From Bosea sp. BIWAKO-01 (GTDB taxonomy: Bacteria; Pseudomonadota; Alphaproteobacteria; Rhizobiales; Beijerinckiaceae): a stretch of 64,000 nucleotides of DNA. The stretch covers positions 5,730,501 to 5,794,500 of the forward strand of contig NZ_BCQA01000001.1 in NCBI RefSeq assembly GCF_001748145.1. Direction: 5' to 3'. Position 1 is the stretch's first letter. Each line of letters begins with the position of its first letter. A program made the translations under genes and the position numbers. The notes under the pieces are model-generated. The model did not search any database, was not told the origin of the DNA, and worked only from the letters and a program-made list of their open reading frames with translations. Below are positions 1-9,095 of this stretch, one piece after another.

Positions 1-2
1 TG

Positions 3-50
3 CGCCTGCCCGAGCCGAGCGCGCCACGACGCTTCAAGACGCCGCGCTGA
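3..50 (+). CDS. C-terminal tail of an upstream gene (partial)
   Basis: An open frame enters from the left edge and ends at a TGA (48-50) that overlaps the ATG of the next gene as TGATG. Only 15 residues are visible, ending in RRFKTPR, so no family can be named. The stop/start overlap suggests that it is the preceding cistron of the same operon. A permease of the following ABC system would be the usual neighbour, but that is a guess. Confidence 0.4.
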   Translation, partial: RLPEPSAPRRFKTPR

Positions 51-1594
51 TGCAGACCTTCACCGTCCGCCGGCCTGCCGTCCATTCGGCCCATGGCCTC
101 GTCGCCGCGCAGAACCGGCACGCCGCCGAGGCCGGCGCGGCCGTGCTCTCACGCGGCGGCAATGCGATAGATGCGGCCGTCGTCACCGCGCTCGTGCTCA
201 GCACGGTCGAGCCCTGGCTCTCCGGCGTCGGCGGCGGCGGCTTCCTCGTCCATGCCGATGGCCGGACGGGGGCGACCGAAACGCTCGATTTCAATGTCCG
301 CGCGCCTGCCGGGATCGACCCGGCAGACTATCCGCTCACCGATGCCCAGACCGGCAACTGGTTCGCCTGGCCGTCCGTGGTGGGGGATCGGAACGTCTCC
401 GGCTATGGTGCGATCTGCGTTCCCGGCGCGATCGCCGGTTTCGCCGCGGCGTTGGAGCGCCATGGCACCCTGTCCTGGGAGGAGGCGCTGCAGCCGGCGA
501 TCGAGCATGCCGAGCGCGGGCTGGAGATCGACTGGTTCGCGGCGCTCTGCATCGCGATCGAAGTCGCCGGCATCGCCCGCGACCCAGTGCTGGCCGCGCT
601 GCTGCTCGACAATGGCCATGCGCCCAAGGCCGGCGCCGATACGCGGCGCTTCAAGCCGATGGTGCAGAAGGCAGCCTTGCTCAGGCGGTTGGCGACGTAC
701 GGCGCGCGCGATTTCTACGAGGGCGAGACCGCGCAGATCATCGCAGCCGATCTGGAGGCCGGCGGCTCGGCCATCCGGCCGGGCGATCTTGCAGCCTATG
801 ACGTCACCTGGGCGCCGCCGCTGACCGGGCGTTATCGCGATTTCGACATCGCCGCCATTCCCGGCCTGAGCGGCGGGCCAAGCTTCCTCGATGCGGCAGG
901 GCGGCTGGCCGCCGGCCCGCTCTCGCCCGAGACGACGCCTGCGCAACGGGCCCTGCTCTATGCCAGCGCCATCCGCGAGGCCTATGCCACGCGCCTGACC
1001 ACGCTCGGCCATGCAGCGACACCGCAGGCGGGCTGCACTTCCCATGTCAGCGTGGTCGATCGCGACGGGACCATGGTCTCGCTGACCAACACCCTGCTCT
1101 CGCGCTTCGGCGCCAAGGTCGCTCTGCCGAATGCCGGCATCATCATGAATAACGGCATGATGTGGTTCGACCCCCGCCCCGGCCAGCCAAACAGCATCGC
1201 GGCCGGGCAGAAGCCGCTCGCCAATATGTGCCCGCTGGTGCTGAGCCAGGACGGGCGACCGGTGCTCGCCATCGGCGCGGCGGGCGGGCGCACGATCTTC
1301 CCGACCGTGCTCCAGCTGATCTCGGGCATCGCCGATCTCGACCTGTCGCTGGAGGAGGCCTTCCATCGTCCGCGCATCGACGCCTCGACACCACGCATCA
1401 AGATCGACGCCCGCGCCGAACCCGATGTCGCCGCGACGGTTGCCACAGCCTTCCCGGTCGAGATCGTCGAGGACACGCTCTATCCCGTGAATTTCTCGAT
1501 ACCCTCGGCGGTGATGACCTCTCCTGCCGGCGGCTTCATCGGCATGGCCCACCCGACCAGCGCCTGGGCGGCGGTCGTCGCGGCGACCGCATGA
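50..1594 (+). CDS. ggt: gamma-glutamyltransferase family protein
   Basis: This 514-residue protein belongs to the gamma-glutamyltranspeptidase (Ntn-hydrolase) family, which cleaves gamma-glutamyl bonds of glutathione and related amides after self-cleavage into two subunits. The N-terminal block with RGGNAIDAAV and the GVGGGGF loop is typical. The predicted nucleophile is Thr330 in the TSHVSVVD motif, equivalent to the TTH motif of E. coli Ggt. No signal peptide is visible, so a cytoplasmic enzyme is likely. It shares an ATGA overlap with the following peptide-type ABC ATPase, which suggests intake and hydrolysis of gamma-glutamyl peptides. The substrate is not shown by the sequence. Confidence 0.88.
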   Translation: MQTFTVRRPAVHSAHGLVAAQNRHAAEAGAAVLSRGGNAIDAAVVTALVLSTVEPWLSGVGGGGFLVHADGRTGATETLDFNVRAPAGIDPADYPLTDAQTGNWFAWPSVVGDRNVSGYGAICVPGAIAGFAAALERHGTLSWEEALQPAIEHAERGLEIDWFAALCIAIEVAGIARDPVLAALLLDNGHAPKAGADTRRFKPMVQKAALLRRLATYGARDFYEGETAQIIAADLEAGGSAIRPGDLAAYDVTWAPPLTGRYRDFDIAAIPGLSGGPSFLDAAGRLAAGPLSPETTPAQRALLYASAIREAYATRLTTLGHAATPQAGCTSHVSVVDRDGTMVSLTNTLLSRFGAKVALPNAGIIMNNGMMWFDPRPGQPNSIAAGQKPLANMCPLVLSQDGRPVLAIGAAGGRTIFPTVLQLISGIADLDLSLEEAFHRPRIDASTPRIKIDARAEPDVAATVATAFPVEIVEDTLYPVNFSIPSAVMTSPAGGFIGMAHPTSAWAAVVAATA

Positions 1595-2571
1595 GCACGA
1601 GCGACACCCCCGTCCTGGCGATCGAGGATCTCGTCGTCGAGATCGACGGCAACCGCATCATCGACCAGGTCTCGCTTTCGGTCGGCGCCGGCCGGATCCT
1701 CGCGATCGTCGGGGAATCCGGCTGCGGCAAGAGCCTGACCGCGCTTTCCGTGCTCGGCCTGCTGCCGAAGGCGGCACGGTTTAAGGGTGGGGCGATCCGG
1801 CTCGACGGGCGCGACCTGACGGGGCTTGGCGAGGCCGCGCTCTCCGATGTCAGGGGCAATGAGGCGACGATCATCTTCCAGGAGCCGGTCGCCTCGCTGA
1901 ACCCGCTGATGCGTGTCGGCGAGCAGGTCGAGGAGGCGCTGATCCTGCATCGCGGCCTCTCGGCCAGGGCCGCGCGCGAGGAGGCGATCGCGATGATGAC
2001 GCGCGTCGGCATCCCCGATGCAGGCCGGCGCGCCCGCCAATATCCGTTCGAGCTCTCGGGCGGGATGTGCCAGCGCATCATGATCGCCTCGGCACTGATC
2101 TGCCGCCCCGCCCTGCTGATCGCCGATGAGCCGACGACAGCGCTCGACGTGACGATCCAGGCCCAGATCCTCGACCTGATGCGGCGGCTCCGCGAGGAGG
2201 TCGGCACCGCGATCGTGCTGATCACCCATGACATGGGCGTCGTCGCCGATCTCGCCGATGATGTCTGCGTGATGTATGGCGGGCGCATCGTCGAGAGCGG
2301 CGCCGTCGAGCCGATCTTCGCCGCGCCGCGCCATCCCTATACCAAGCTGCTGCTGGCCACGATTCCGACGCTGCAGGGCCAGCGCAAGGCCGTGCTGCGC
2401 ACGATCGAGGGCATGGTGCCGAGCGCCGGTTCCTGGCCCGATGGCTGCCGTTTCCGGACGCGCTGCCCGCTGGCCGACGAGGCCTGCCTGGTGCCGCCGC
2501 CACTCGCCTCCGTCGGAGAGAGCCATCGCGCCGCCTGCTGGCATTCGGACCATGTCGAGGCGCTGGCATGA
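1591..2571 (+). CDS. peptide ABC transporter ATP-binding protein (DppD/OppD type)
   Basis: The 326-residue ATPase has Walker A GESGCGKS at residues 41-48, the signature LSGGMCQR, Walker B LLIADEP and a C-terminal Oligo_HPY region with the Cys-rich FRTRCPLADEAC stretch of DppD/OppD/GsiA ATPases. The ATG at 1591 overlaps the stop of the gamma-glutamyltransferase gene (ATGA), and its own stop overlaps the next ATPase, so the three are translationally coupled. The frame is open further upstream, but the conserved fold begins just after this ATG. It should power a PepT-family importer whose permeases and binding protein lie outside the window to the left. Confidence 0.92.
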   Translation: MSTSDTPVLAIEDLVVEIDGNRIIDQVSLSVGAGRILAIVGESGCGKSLTALSVLGLLPKAARFKGGAIRLDGRDLTGLGEAALSDVRGNEATIIFQEPVASLNPLMRVGEQVEEALILHRGLSARAAREEAIAMMTRVGIPDAGRRARQYPFELSGGMCQRIMIASALICRPALLIADEPTTALDVTIQAQILDLMRRLREEVGTAIVLITHDMGVVADLADDVCVMYGGRIVESGAVEPIFAAPRHPYTKLLLATIPTLQGQRKAVLRTIEGMVPSAGSWPDGCRFRTRCPLADEACLVPPPLASVGESHRAACWHSDHVEALA

Positions 2572-3539
2572 CCGGATCGCCCCTTCTCCAGGTCCGCGAC
2601 CTCAAGGTCCATTTCAAGCTGCGTCGCGGCGTCGGTGTGCCCGGCGGCGTGGTCAAGGCGGTGGACGGCGTCTCCTTCGACGTCTCGGCCGGCCGCACAT
2701 TGGCGTTGGTCGGCGAATCCGGCTGCGGCAAATCCACGACCGCCTATGCGGTCATCGGCCTCGAACAGGCGACGGGCGGCACGGTCCTGTTCGACGGCCG
2801 CGACATCACCGGCCTAAGGGGGCGCGAGCGGGCGCAGCTCGCCCGGGAAATCCAGATCGTCTTCCAGGATCCGAGCGCCGCGCTCGATCCGAAGATGAGC
2901 ATCGAGGCCAGCATCAGCGAGCCGCTTGCCATTGCCGGCTGGACGCGCGGCGACAGGCGCAAACGGGTGGCCGAGCTGCTCGACCGGGTCGGCTTGCCCG
3001 CAGCCTTCGCGGAGCGCCTGCCAAGCGCGCTCTCGGGCGGACAGCGCCAGCGGGTGGTGATCGCCCGCGCGCTGGCGCTATCGCCGCGCCTGCTCATCCT
3101 CGACGAGCCGGTCTCGGCACTCGACGTCTCGATCCGCTCGCAGGTGCTGAACCTGCTGCTCGATCTGCAGCGCGATCTCGACCTGGCCTATCTCTTCATC
3201 TCGCATGACCTCTCGGTGGTCAGGCATATCGCCGACGAGGCGATGGTGCTCTATCTCGGCACGGTCATGGAAAGCGGGCCGATCGACACGATGTTCGAGG
3301 CGCCGCAGCACCCCTATACGCAGGCGCTGCTCTCGGCGATCCCGCTTCCGGACCCCATGCTGCAACGCCGGCGCGAAAAGATCATCCTGACCGGAGACCT
3401 GCCGAGCCCGCTCTCGCCACCGCCTGGCTGCCCCTTCGTCAGCCGCTGCCCGGTCCGGATCGAGCCCTGCAGCGCGGCCCGCCCGCCCCTGCTGGAGACC
3501 GCGGCGGGGTCACGCGTGGCCTGTCTCCTGAGAGGCTAG
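2568..3539 (+). CDS. peptide ABC transporter ATP-binding protein (DppF/OppF type)
   Basis: The 323-residue partner ATPase has Walker A GESGCGKS, signature LSGGQRQR, Walker B LLILDEP and a C-terminal Oligo_HPY segment GCPFVSRCP. DppD/DppF-type ATPases form a heterodimer on the permease pair. It starts at an ATGA overlap with the preceding ATPase and is the last gene of the operon. Next to a gamma-glutamyltransferase, a glutathione or gamma-glutamyl-peptide importer (Gsi-like) is the likely identity, but other di- and oligopeptides cannot be excluded. Confidence 0.92.
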   Translation: MTGSPLLQVRDLKVHFKLRRGVGVPGGVVKAVDGVSFDVSAGRTLALVGESGCGKSTTAYAVIGLEQATGGTVLFDGRDITGLRGRERAQLAREIQIVFQDPSAALDPKMSIEASISEPLAIAGWTRGDRRKRVAELLDRVGLPAAFAERLPSALSGGQRQRVVIARALALSPRLLILDEPVSALDVSIRSQVLNLLLDLQRDLDLAYLFISHDLSVVRHIADEAMVLYLGTVMESGPIDTMFEAPQHPYTQALLSAIPLPDPMLQRRREKIILTGDLPSPLSPPPGCPFVSRCPVRIEPCSAARPPLLETAAGSRVACLLRG

Positions 3540-3756
3540 CGGCCGGCTCCCGGAGGCCGCGACCGGGCTGGCCCGATCCCGACGTTTGAAACGCCCGCTT
3601 CCAGGCGGTTCCGTTCTGCGATCGGGCGCGCGGGTGGAATTGACGCAACGGGATATCGGCATCGTTCAAGCTGCCGGTCTTTGATTGGGGGTTGAGCTAC
3701 CGCAAGGAATGCTACAGCCGACGCGCCGATAGTCGCGCCAGGATGTGGAGGTAGCC

Positions 3757-4143
3757 ATGCAAATCGTTGAATCGATTCGCCAGTGGTGGCGCGTTCAAGT
3801 GTTCCTGAGAAAACTCGAGGCACTGGGCCAGGTGACGACCGCCGAACTGGCCCGAGACAATGCCGTCTCCGAGGCCGATTTCCGCCGGCTCGCCTCCCTT
3901 GACGACACCGACTCTGCGCTGCTTCGCCGACTGCTTTGGCGCCTGGGATTCGACCCCGAACAGCTGAACCGCAGGCACGCGGGTGTCATGCGGGATATGG
4001 CGGTCGTTTGCGCGGGATGCACGATGAGGCGTCGATGCCGTAGCGACCTGGACCTGCAGGGTGTCCCCCTGCGTCACGGACGATACTGCCCGAACACAGG
4101 AACCATCAGGGCGCTAAGCCAAGGTTCCGGACCGAGATCGTAA
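3757..4143 (+). CDS. DUF6455 family cysteine-rich protein
   Basis: This 128-residue protein matches the DUF6455 pattern seen in many Rhizobiales and Rhodobacterales: an N-terminal helical part, then a C-terminal block with CAGCTMRRRC and a later YCPN motif, giving four closely spaced cysteines. The spacing suggests metal or disulfide chemistry, but the function is unknown. I chose the ATG at 3757 because GGAGGT (3747-3752) lies four bases upstream; an in-frame GTG at 3745 lies before that Shine-Dalgarno. The gene stands alone between a transporter operon and a PLP enzyme. Confidence 0.75.
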   Translation: MQIVESIRQWWRVQVFLRKLEALGQVTTAELARDNAVSEADFRRLASLDDTDSALLRRLLWRLGFDPEQLNRRHAGVMRDMAVVCAGCTMRRRCRSDLDLQGVPLRHGRYCPNTGTIRALSQGSGPRS

Positions 4144-4263
4144 CGGCAGCCGGGCCTTGAACATGGCTGATCGGGACGTCGCACATGTCGGGGCTTTACC
4201 CCGGAGGCGAACCGCGGCCAGATGCCGAGCTACAGTCTGCCAGCCGACGAGCGGAGCGTTCAC

Positions 4264-5382
4264 GTGAAAGGCGAACCGAACAGAAGCGCGACAGCGACGG
4301 CCCGCGACTGGGTCGACCGTGCGATTGCGTTGATCGAGGCCGATCAGCGCCGCTCCGCCGATACGCATCTGTGGAAGCTCGACACGCCCGCGCTGGCTGG
4401 AATCGACCTTTACCTGAAGGATGAATCCACGCATCCGACAGGAAGCCTGAAACACCGGCTGGCGCGCTCGCTGTTTCTCTACGCGCTCTGCAACGGCCAT
4501 CTCCGCGAGGGCACGGCGGTGGTCGAGGCCTCGTCCGGCTCGACGGCGGTGTCGGAGGCGTATTTCGCCCGCATGATTGGCGCGCCGTTCTTCGCCGTCA
4601 TGCCACGCGTCACCTCGCCGGAAAAGATCGCGGCGATCGAACATTATGGCGGCCTTTGCCATTTTATCGACGATGGCGAACGGATCTATGCCGAGTCTGC
4701 CGAACTGGCCGCGCGATTATCCGGCTATTTCATGGATCAGTTCACCTATGCCGAGCGGGCGACCGACTGGCGCGGGAACAACAACATCGCCGAGTCGATA
4801 TTCCAGCAACTGGCGAGCGAACGTTACCCGATACCATCCCGGGTCGTCATGAGCGCGGGCACCGGCGGCACCACTGCCACGATCGGCCGCTACATCCGCT
4901 ACAAGCGCCACGCGACATTGCTGTCGGTGGCCGATGTCCAGCACTCCGCCTTCTTCGAGGGGTTCTCCACCCGAAATCCCACATGCAGATGCGATCGCCC
5001 CTCGCGCATCGAAGGCATCGGGCGGCCGCGTGTCGAACCCTCCTTCGTGCCGGGCGTGATCGACAACATGCTGCGTGTGCCCGACGCAGTCTCGCTGGCG
5101 GCCATGCGTGTGCTGTCGCGTCGGCTCGGGCGACGCGTGGGCGGCTCGACCGGCACGAACTTCGCCGCGATGTGCTTCCATGCGGCGCGCATGGCGACCG
5201 TGGGCGAGGCAGGTTCGCTGGTGACTCTGATCTGCGACTCCGGCGATCGCTATTCCAAGAGCTACTACGACGACGCCTGGCTGGAGGCCAACGGGCTCGA
5301 TCCCTCGCCCTTCGAGCCCGCCTTCGAGGCCTTCCTGCAGGGCGGCAGGCTAGATCTCGACCTCGAGGAATGCCGCGGCTGA
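4264..5382 (+). CDS. PLP-dependent cysteine synthase / desulfhydrase family protein (Cds1-like)
   Basis: A fold-type II PLP enzyme of 372 residues. The Schiff-base lysine lies in [10 protein letters not shown], the substrate loop is [10 protein letters not shown] (in place of SGNTG), and the phosphate-binding glycine loop is SAGTGGT. The family includes mycobacterial Cds1, an L-cysteine desulfhydrase releasing H2S, pyruvate and ammonia; the sequence itself does not separate desulfhydrase from synthase activity. GTG at 4264 has GGAG seven bases upstream and begins just before the conserved RDWVDRAI segment; an ATG at 4222 is in frame but lacks a good ribosome site. It is monocistronic and convergent with the Usp gene. 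Confidence 0.82.
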   Translation: MKGEPNRSATATARDWVDRAIALIEADQRRSADTHLWKLDTPALAGIDLYLKDESTHPTGSLKHRLARSLFLYALCNGHLREGTAVVEASSGSTAVSEAYFARMIGAPFFAVMPRVTSPEKIAAIEHYGGLCHFIDDGERIYAESAELAARLSGYFMDQFTYAERATDWRGNNNIAESIFQQLASERYPIPSRVVMSAGTGGTTATIGRYIRYKRHATLLSVADVQHSAFFEGFSTRNPTCRCDRPSRIEGIGRPRVEPSFVPGVIDNMLRVPDAVSLAAMRVLSRRLGRRVGGSTGTNFAAMCFHAARMATVGEAGSLVTLICDSGDRYSKSYYDDAWLEANGLDPSPFEPAFEAFLQGGRLDLDLEECRG

Positions 5383-5399
5383 CGCAGCCAGCGAAATGC

Positions 5400-5422
5400 G
5401 GGCGTCGTCGTAGGGGACGCCC
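5400..5422. terminator. hairpin between convergent genes
   Basis: GGGCGTC (5400-5406) pairs perfectly with GACGCCC (5416-5422) across a nine-base loop. It lies between the stop of the PLP enzyme and the stop of the convergent universal stress gene. There is no T-run, so intrinsic termination is only a possibility. Confidence 0.35.
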
Positions 5423-5515
5423 TCCTCCGCGAAACGACGGGGGCGCGAGAACTCGCTCTCGGCCTCGCAGGACCGACATGCCGAAGATGTGTCACAAACC
5501 GGAAGAGATCGTCGC

Positions 5516-5962
5516 CTACCGGATCACCAGAACGGGGATTGTCGTATTTGCCAGAACCTCTGCTGTCTGACTGCCGAGCAGCACCTTCTGCACGCCACGC
5601 CGACCATGAGAGGACATCACGATTAGATCACAGCCATTGAGCTTGGCCGATCGGACGATTGCCTCGGCAGGCGAGTCATCAATTTCGTGCTCCAGATCGA
5701 CCGTAACGCCGTGTTCGGACGCGTGTTGTTCGATGGACGCAAATCGTTCCTTCATGAGCGCGTCAATCTGGTGGTCGTAGCCCCCGATGGGATCACCGAC
5801 GCCGCTCAGTCGGGCTGCGCGTGCCATCTCCGCACTCAGGGGCGCCGACACGGTCAGAACCGTGACTTTCGCGCCGAGCGGCTTGGCGAGTGCCAGGCCG
5901 TGCGCGAGTCCCTTGCGAGCAAGTTCGGAGCCGTCCGTGGCGATGAGAATGTGTTTGTACAT
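5516..5962 (-). CDS. universal stress protein (UspA family)
   Basis: A single-domain UspA protein of 148 residues. The N-terminus is MYKHILIATDGSELA and the C-terminal nucleotide loop is SHGRRGVQKVLLGSQT, fitting the GX2GX9GS pattern of ATP-binding Usps. The frame is open further upstream, but the ATG at 5962 follows GAGAGG and starts exactly at the family's first strand. Such proteins respond to starvation, oxidative stress or low oxygen. It sits in a cluster of small stress-type genes about 16 kb from the cbb3 oxidase. Confidence 0.9.
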   Translation of the reverse strand: MYKHILIATDGSELARKGLAHGLALAKPLGAKVTVLTVSAPLSAEMARAARLSGVGDPIGGYDHQIDALMKERFASIEQHASEHGVTVDLEHEIDDSPAEAIVRSAKLNGCDLIVMSSHGRRGVQKVLLGSQTAEVLANTTIPVLVIR

Positions 5963-6194
5963 TTGCCTCTCCGTCAGCAACCGCATCGGCATTCTGGACG
6001 AGGGTGATCCAAAGACAAGCGTACGCGGCCAGGCTTCGTGACGCTCGTGCGATGCGCTCATATCGAGCCCCAGCGGAGACGTTCGCCGAGTGTGTTGCCG
6101 CGATCAGTTGAGCCCACCACCCATTGCGGAAGTTCAACATCAGCCACGCGCAATTGGCCTACGTGTTCTCCATTGTATGGCTTAGGCTCACCGC

Positions 6195-6752
6195 ATGGGA
6201 CTATTGACCTTCAGCATCAACGTCACCCTGGACGGCTGCGTCGACCACCAGGAGGGAATTGCCGACGACGAGACGCACGCCTTCTTCACCCGCCTTATGG
6301 ACGAGGGCGGGGCGATGCTGTGGGGGCGCGTCACCTACGAGATGATGGAGAGCTACTGGCCGGCAGTCGCCCGCGGCGACGAGGAGGCGCCACCGGCGAT
6401 ACGCGAGTGGGCGGTCAAGCTGGAGGCCAAGCCGAAATACGTGGTGTCGTCGACGCGAAAGGCCTTCCCGTGGACCAACAGCCACCATATCGCCGGCGAC
6501 CTGCGCACGGGCGTGCAGAGGCTCAAGGACGCGACACCGGCCGGCGTGCTCCTGGGTAGCGGCAAGCTCGCGACCGAACTGGACCGGTTGGATCTGATCG
6601 ACGAGTACAATCTCCTCGTCCACCCCAGGATCGCCGGCCACGGCCCAACCCTCTACCAGAGCGGGCTGCCCGGCACGCGACGGCTCGAGCTGATCTCGGC
6701 CACGCCGCTCCGCAATGGCGCCGTCGCCATGCGTTACCGGCGCGCCCGCTAA
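6195..6752 (+). CDS. dihydrofolate reductase / RibD C-terminal family protein
   Basis: The 185 residues show the RibD_C/dihydrofolate-reductase-like fold: an N-terminal strand TFSINVTLDGCV, the LWGRVTYEMM motif, and the late nucleotide-binding LLGSGKLATELDRLDLIDEY segment followed by HP in VHPRIAG. These stand-alone YyaP/YwjB-like proteins are NADPH-binding reductases of unknown substrate and are not the essential folA or ribD enzymes. The gene is monocistronic with no clear Shine-Dalgarno. Confidence 0.8.
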   Translation: MGLLTFSINVTLDGCVDHQEGIADDETHAFFTRLMDEGGAMLWGRVTYEMMESYWPAVARGDEEAPPAIREWAVKLEAKPKYVVSSTRKAFPWTNSHHIAGDLRTGVQRLKDATPAGVLLGSGKLATELDRLDLIDEYNLLVHPRIAGHGPTLYQSGLPGTRRLELISATPLRNGAVAMRYRRAR

Positions 6753-6902
6753 TCCAGAGCAGCCGCTTCGCGCTCAGCTCGCTCGTCTGCGCGCCATAGG
6801 AAGCCTTCTCGCCGCGCAACGGCATACCCGCTGCTGCTGCCGAATCCGGTCGCGCCGCTCGGACGGAGTTCCTCGCAGGCGTCCACAAGGGTCGGCAAGG
6901 CC

Positions 6903-7778
6903 TTAGTATGCCCCCGGCCCATCCGCGACGGCGTACGATCCGGTCCGGAGGTGCTGGCGATCGAGGGCCAGGGCGAGAAGGTTTGCGATGATTTCGACAA
7001 GGGTGCCGGGTTGCGGCGGGCGCTCTTGGGGATCGAACGCCAGCCCGATGACGGCGCGGCTTCCCACTGACGTCATCACCGGCCAGAAGTCGAAGCGCGA
7101 GCCGTTGAAGGGGTAGACGTCGGCCACAGAAACCGTGCCACTGGTCAGCGACCACCGCGCCGCGTCGATATCGACCTCGCGGGGCTCGATGGCGCCGCGT
7201 CTCTCGACGAGATCGCCCAGGGGATCGGACATCAGCATCACGATGACCGGAACCTGGAAGAGGGTTTCGAGCGCATTGGCGGTGCGGGAGAAGACCGCCC
7301 TGGGATCGCCGGCCGCGACGATGTCCCGGCTATAGGACCGCACCAGCGCGGCCTGCCGCCGCGCCAGCGCCGCATCGCCTGCCCGGCGGCGGGCGGTCGA
7401 GGCCACGGCGCTGGTGATCATCCCGACGACGAAGAGCAACCCGATTGCCCAGATATTGGCGGGATCGTCGACGCGCAGCGTGAAACGCGGTTCGGTCAGG
7501 AAGAAGTTATAGGCCAGCGCCCCGAGGACCGCCGCGCAGAGCGAGGGGCCCAGCCCGAAGAAGACCGCCGCGATCACCACCGGGACGACAAAGACGAGCG
7601 ACAGGTTCGGGATCGTCACCGCGTTGTCGAGCCCGACCGCCACCACGATTGCGATGACGGTCATCGCAACCGCCAGGACATAGCGGACCACCATCGGAGC
7701 CTTGAAGAGCTGCAAGGCCGTCAGCGTATCGGGGTCCGGCAGAAGCTCGAACTCACCCGGAGACCTGAGGGTGCTCAT
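6903..7778 (-). CDS. DUF4118 membrane sensor protein without kinase domain
   Basis: This 291-residue protein carries the DUF4118 four-helix membrane module found in KdpD (about residues 28-125, including LTEPRFTLRV) followed by a GAF-like domain (about 150-285). The histidine-kinase HisKA and HATPase domains of KdpD are absent and the protein ends after the GAF region. The ATG at 7778 has GGGAGAT upstream and is preferred over an upstream in-frame ATG. It may pass a signal to another kinase or be a decayed sensor. The 56-residue membrane peptide gene just upstream on the same strand may be in the same operon. Confidence 0.75.
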   Translation of the reverse strand: MSTLRSPGEFELLPDPDTLTALQLFKAPMVVRYVLAVAMTVIAIVVAVGLDNAVTIPNLSLVFVVPVVIAAVFFGLGPSLCAAVLGALAYNFFLTEPRFTLRVDDPANIWAIGLLFVVGMITSAVASTARRRAGDAALARRQAALVRSYSRDIVAAGDPRAVFSRTANALETLFQVPVIVMLMSDPLGDLVERRGAIEPREVDIDAARWSLTSGTVSVADVYPFNGSRFDFWPVMTSVGSRAVIGLAFDPQERPPQPGTLVEIIANLLALALDRQHLRTGSYAVADGPGAY

Positions 7779-7859
7779 GGCAATCTCCCTGATGCCGGTG
7801 GGCATGCCCACCATATGGTGCGCCAATCCTGCATCGGCAGCCGCGCTTCCGGCCTGCGC

Positions 7860-8030
7860 CTAGTGCGGTGCCGTAAAATTGATCCGGACCGCCAGAATGC
7901 AGGCCAAGAGCAGCAGCAGGACAAGCGACTGCAACAGGTCGCGCGCGATCCCGCCGAACGGCTGATGACGGCGAGCGGCGCGATAGACTGCTTCGCGTCG
8001 CCGCCTCAGCGATGCCTCATAGGTGACCAT
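7860..8030 (-). CDS. small single-span membrane protein, unknown
   Basis: A 56-residue frame beginning MVTYEASLRRRREAVYRAA, with a basic N-terminal half and one hydrophobic helix (LLQSLVLLLLLACILAV) near the C-terminus. The ATG at 8030 has GGAGG five bases upstream, so I prefer it to the more distal in-frame starts at 8045 and 8099. It precedes the DUF4118 gene by about 80 bp on the same strand, recalling small Kdp-type accessory peptides, but it has no recognisable KdpF similarity. Confidence 0.5.
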   Translation of the reverse strand: MVTYEASLRRRREAVYRAARRHQPFGGIARDLLQSLVLLLLLACILAVRINFTAPH

Positions 8031-8174
8031 GTTCGCCTCCGTCATGCGAAGAGCAGATGATCGGCCGTCTCCTCGTAAGCTCGCTATGCGAGCCGTCATC
8101 CGGCGGCATAAAGCAGGCGTAAGGGGCTACCCCCGGCACGGTGCTCCCTTCAGAGACAGGGCTGGGTTCCGCGC

Positions 8175-9095
8175 CTAGGCTGCGGAACGCTGGCCGGCCG
8201 CGCGGCCGCTGATCGGCCGGGGCAGATCGTCGAGCGCATAGGTCAGGTCCTCGATGAGAGACGCTGCCGCCGTGACCAGGGGCAGCCGACAGGCGGGGCT
8301 GATACCGGGATGCTGGAGCGACAATGCCAGTTTGATGGCGACGGGGTCCGGCTCCCTGGCGGTGAGGCCGAGCAGCGGGACCAGGCGGCGTTGCAGGATC
8401 TGCGCCTGCTCGAAGGAGCCGATGCGGCAGGCCTCCCTGATCCGGCCCAGCAGGCGCGGCGCCAGATTGCCGATGCTGGTGATCGCACCACAGCCACCGG
8501 AGGCAAGATAGGCGGGGATGGTGTCGCCGGCACCGGTCAGGCGCATGAAGTGCCGGCTGCAGCTGCGCATGATCCGGTCGCAGCGCGCGACATCGCCGCG
8601 ACGCTCGAGCACGCCCATGATGGTCGGCGTCGCCGCCAGATCGGCCAGTGTTTCGGGCGCGAGCTCGACCGCGCAGCGCTCGGGATCATTGTCGATGATC
8701 AACGGCAGGGAGGTCGCAGCGGCAACCGACAGGATGTGCTGGACGAGGCCGGCCTGGGTCGGCCTGTTGTAATACGGCAGACGCAGCAGGATCGCATTGG
8801 CTCCCGCCGCGGTGGCGTTGCGGACATCCGCGACGCTCTGCGCCGTCGCGTTCGACCCGGCCGCCGCGATCATGGGATAGACTGGCCCGGCAGCAGCCCG
8901 CGCCAGTCTGAGCAGGCGCATGCGCTCCTCGTCCGTCAGCGTCGAGCCTTCGCCGCTGGCAGAGCCGAGAACGATGCCGTCCGCCCCCTCCTGGATCTGC
9001 CAATCCACCAGCCGCAGGAAGGCTGGTTCGTCCAGCGCGTTGCCGCTGAAGGGCGTCACCAACGGGGTGAACATCCCGCGAAGCCAGTGATCCAT
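8175..9095 (-). CDS. DapA-family protein lacking the catalytic lysine
   Basis: The 306 residues align with the dihydrodipicolinate synthase / N-acetylneuraminate lyase TIM barrel: MFTPLVTPF at the N-terminus, GADGIVLGSASGEGSTLT in place of the GTTGE region, and PYYNRPTQAG with the conserved Tyr109. The Schiff-base lysine expected after the sixth strand (GIKE pattern) is Leu163 in IMGVLERRGD, so normal aldolase or lyase chemistry should be lost. The ATG at 9095 starts directly at the family N-terminus. The gene stands alone, and a non-enzymatic or altered function is likely. Confidence 0.75.
   Translation of the reverse strand: MDHWLRGMFTPLVTPFSGNALDEPAFLRLVDWQIQEGADGIVLGSASGEGSTLTDEERMRLLRLARAAAGPVYPMIAAAGSNATAQSVADVRNATAAGANAILLRLPYYNRPTQAGLVQHILSVAAATSLPLIIDNDPERCAVELAPETLADLAATPTIMGVLERRGDVARCDRIMRSCSRHFMRLTGAGDTIPAYLASGGCGAITSIGNLAPRLLGRIREACRIGSFEQAQILQRRLVPLLGLTAREPDPVAIKLALSLQHPGISPACRLPLVTAAASLIEDLTYALDDLPRPISGRAAGQRSAA

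Noticed and set aside
149..1552. Long open frame on the minus strand opposite the gamma-glutamyltransferase gene
   Set aside because: It is an antisense shadow of a conserved gene in GC-rich DNA, with Arg/Gly-rich sequence and no family similarity.
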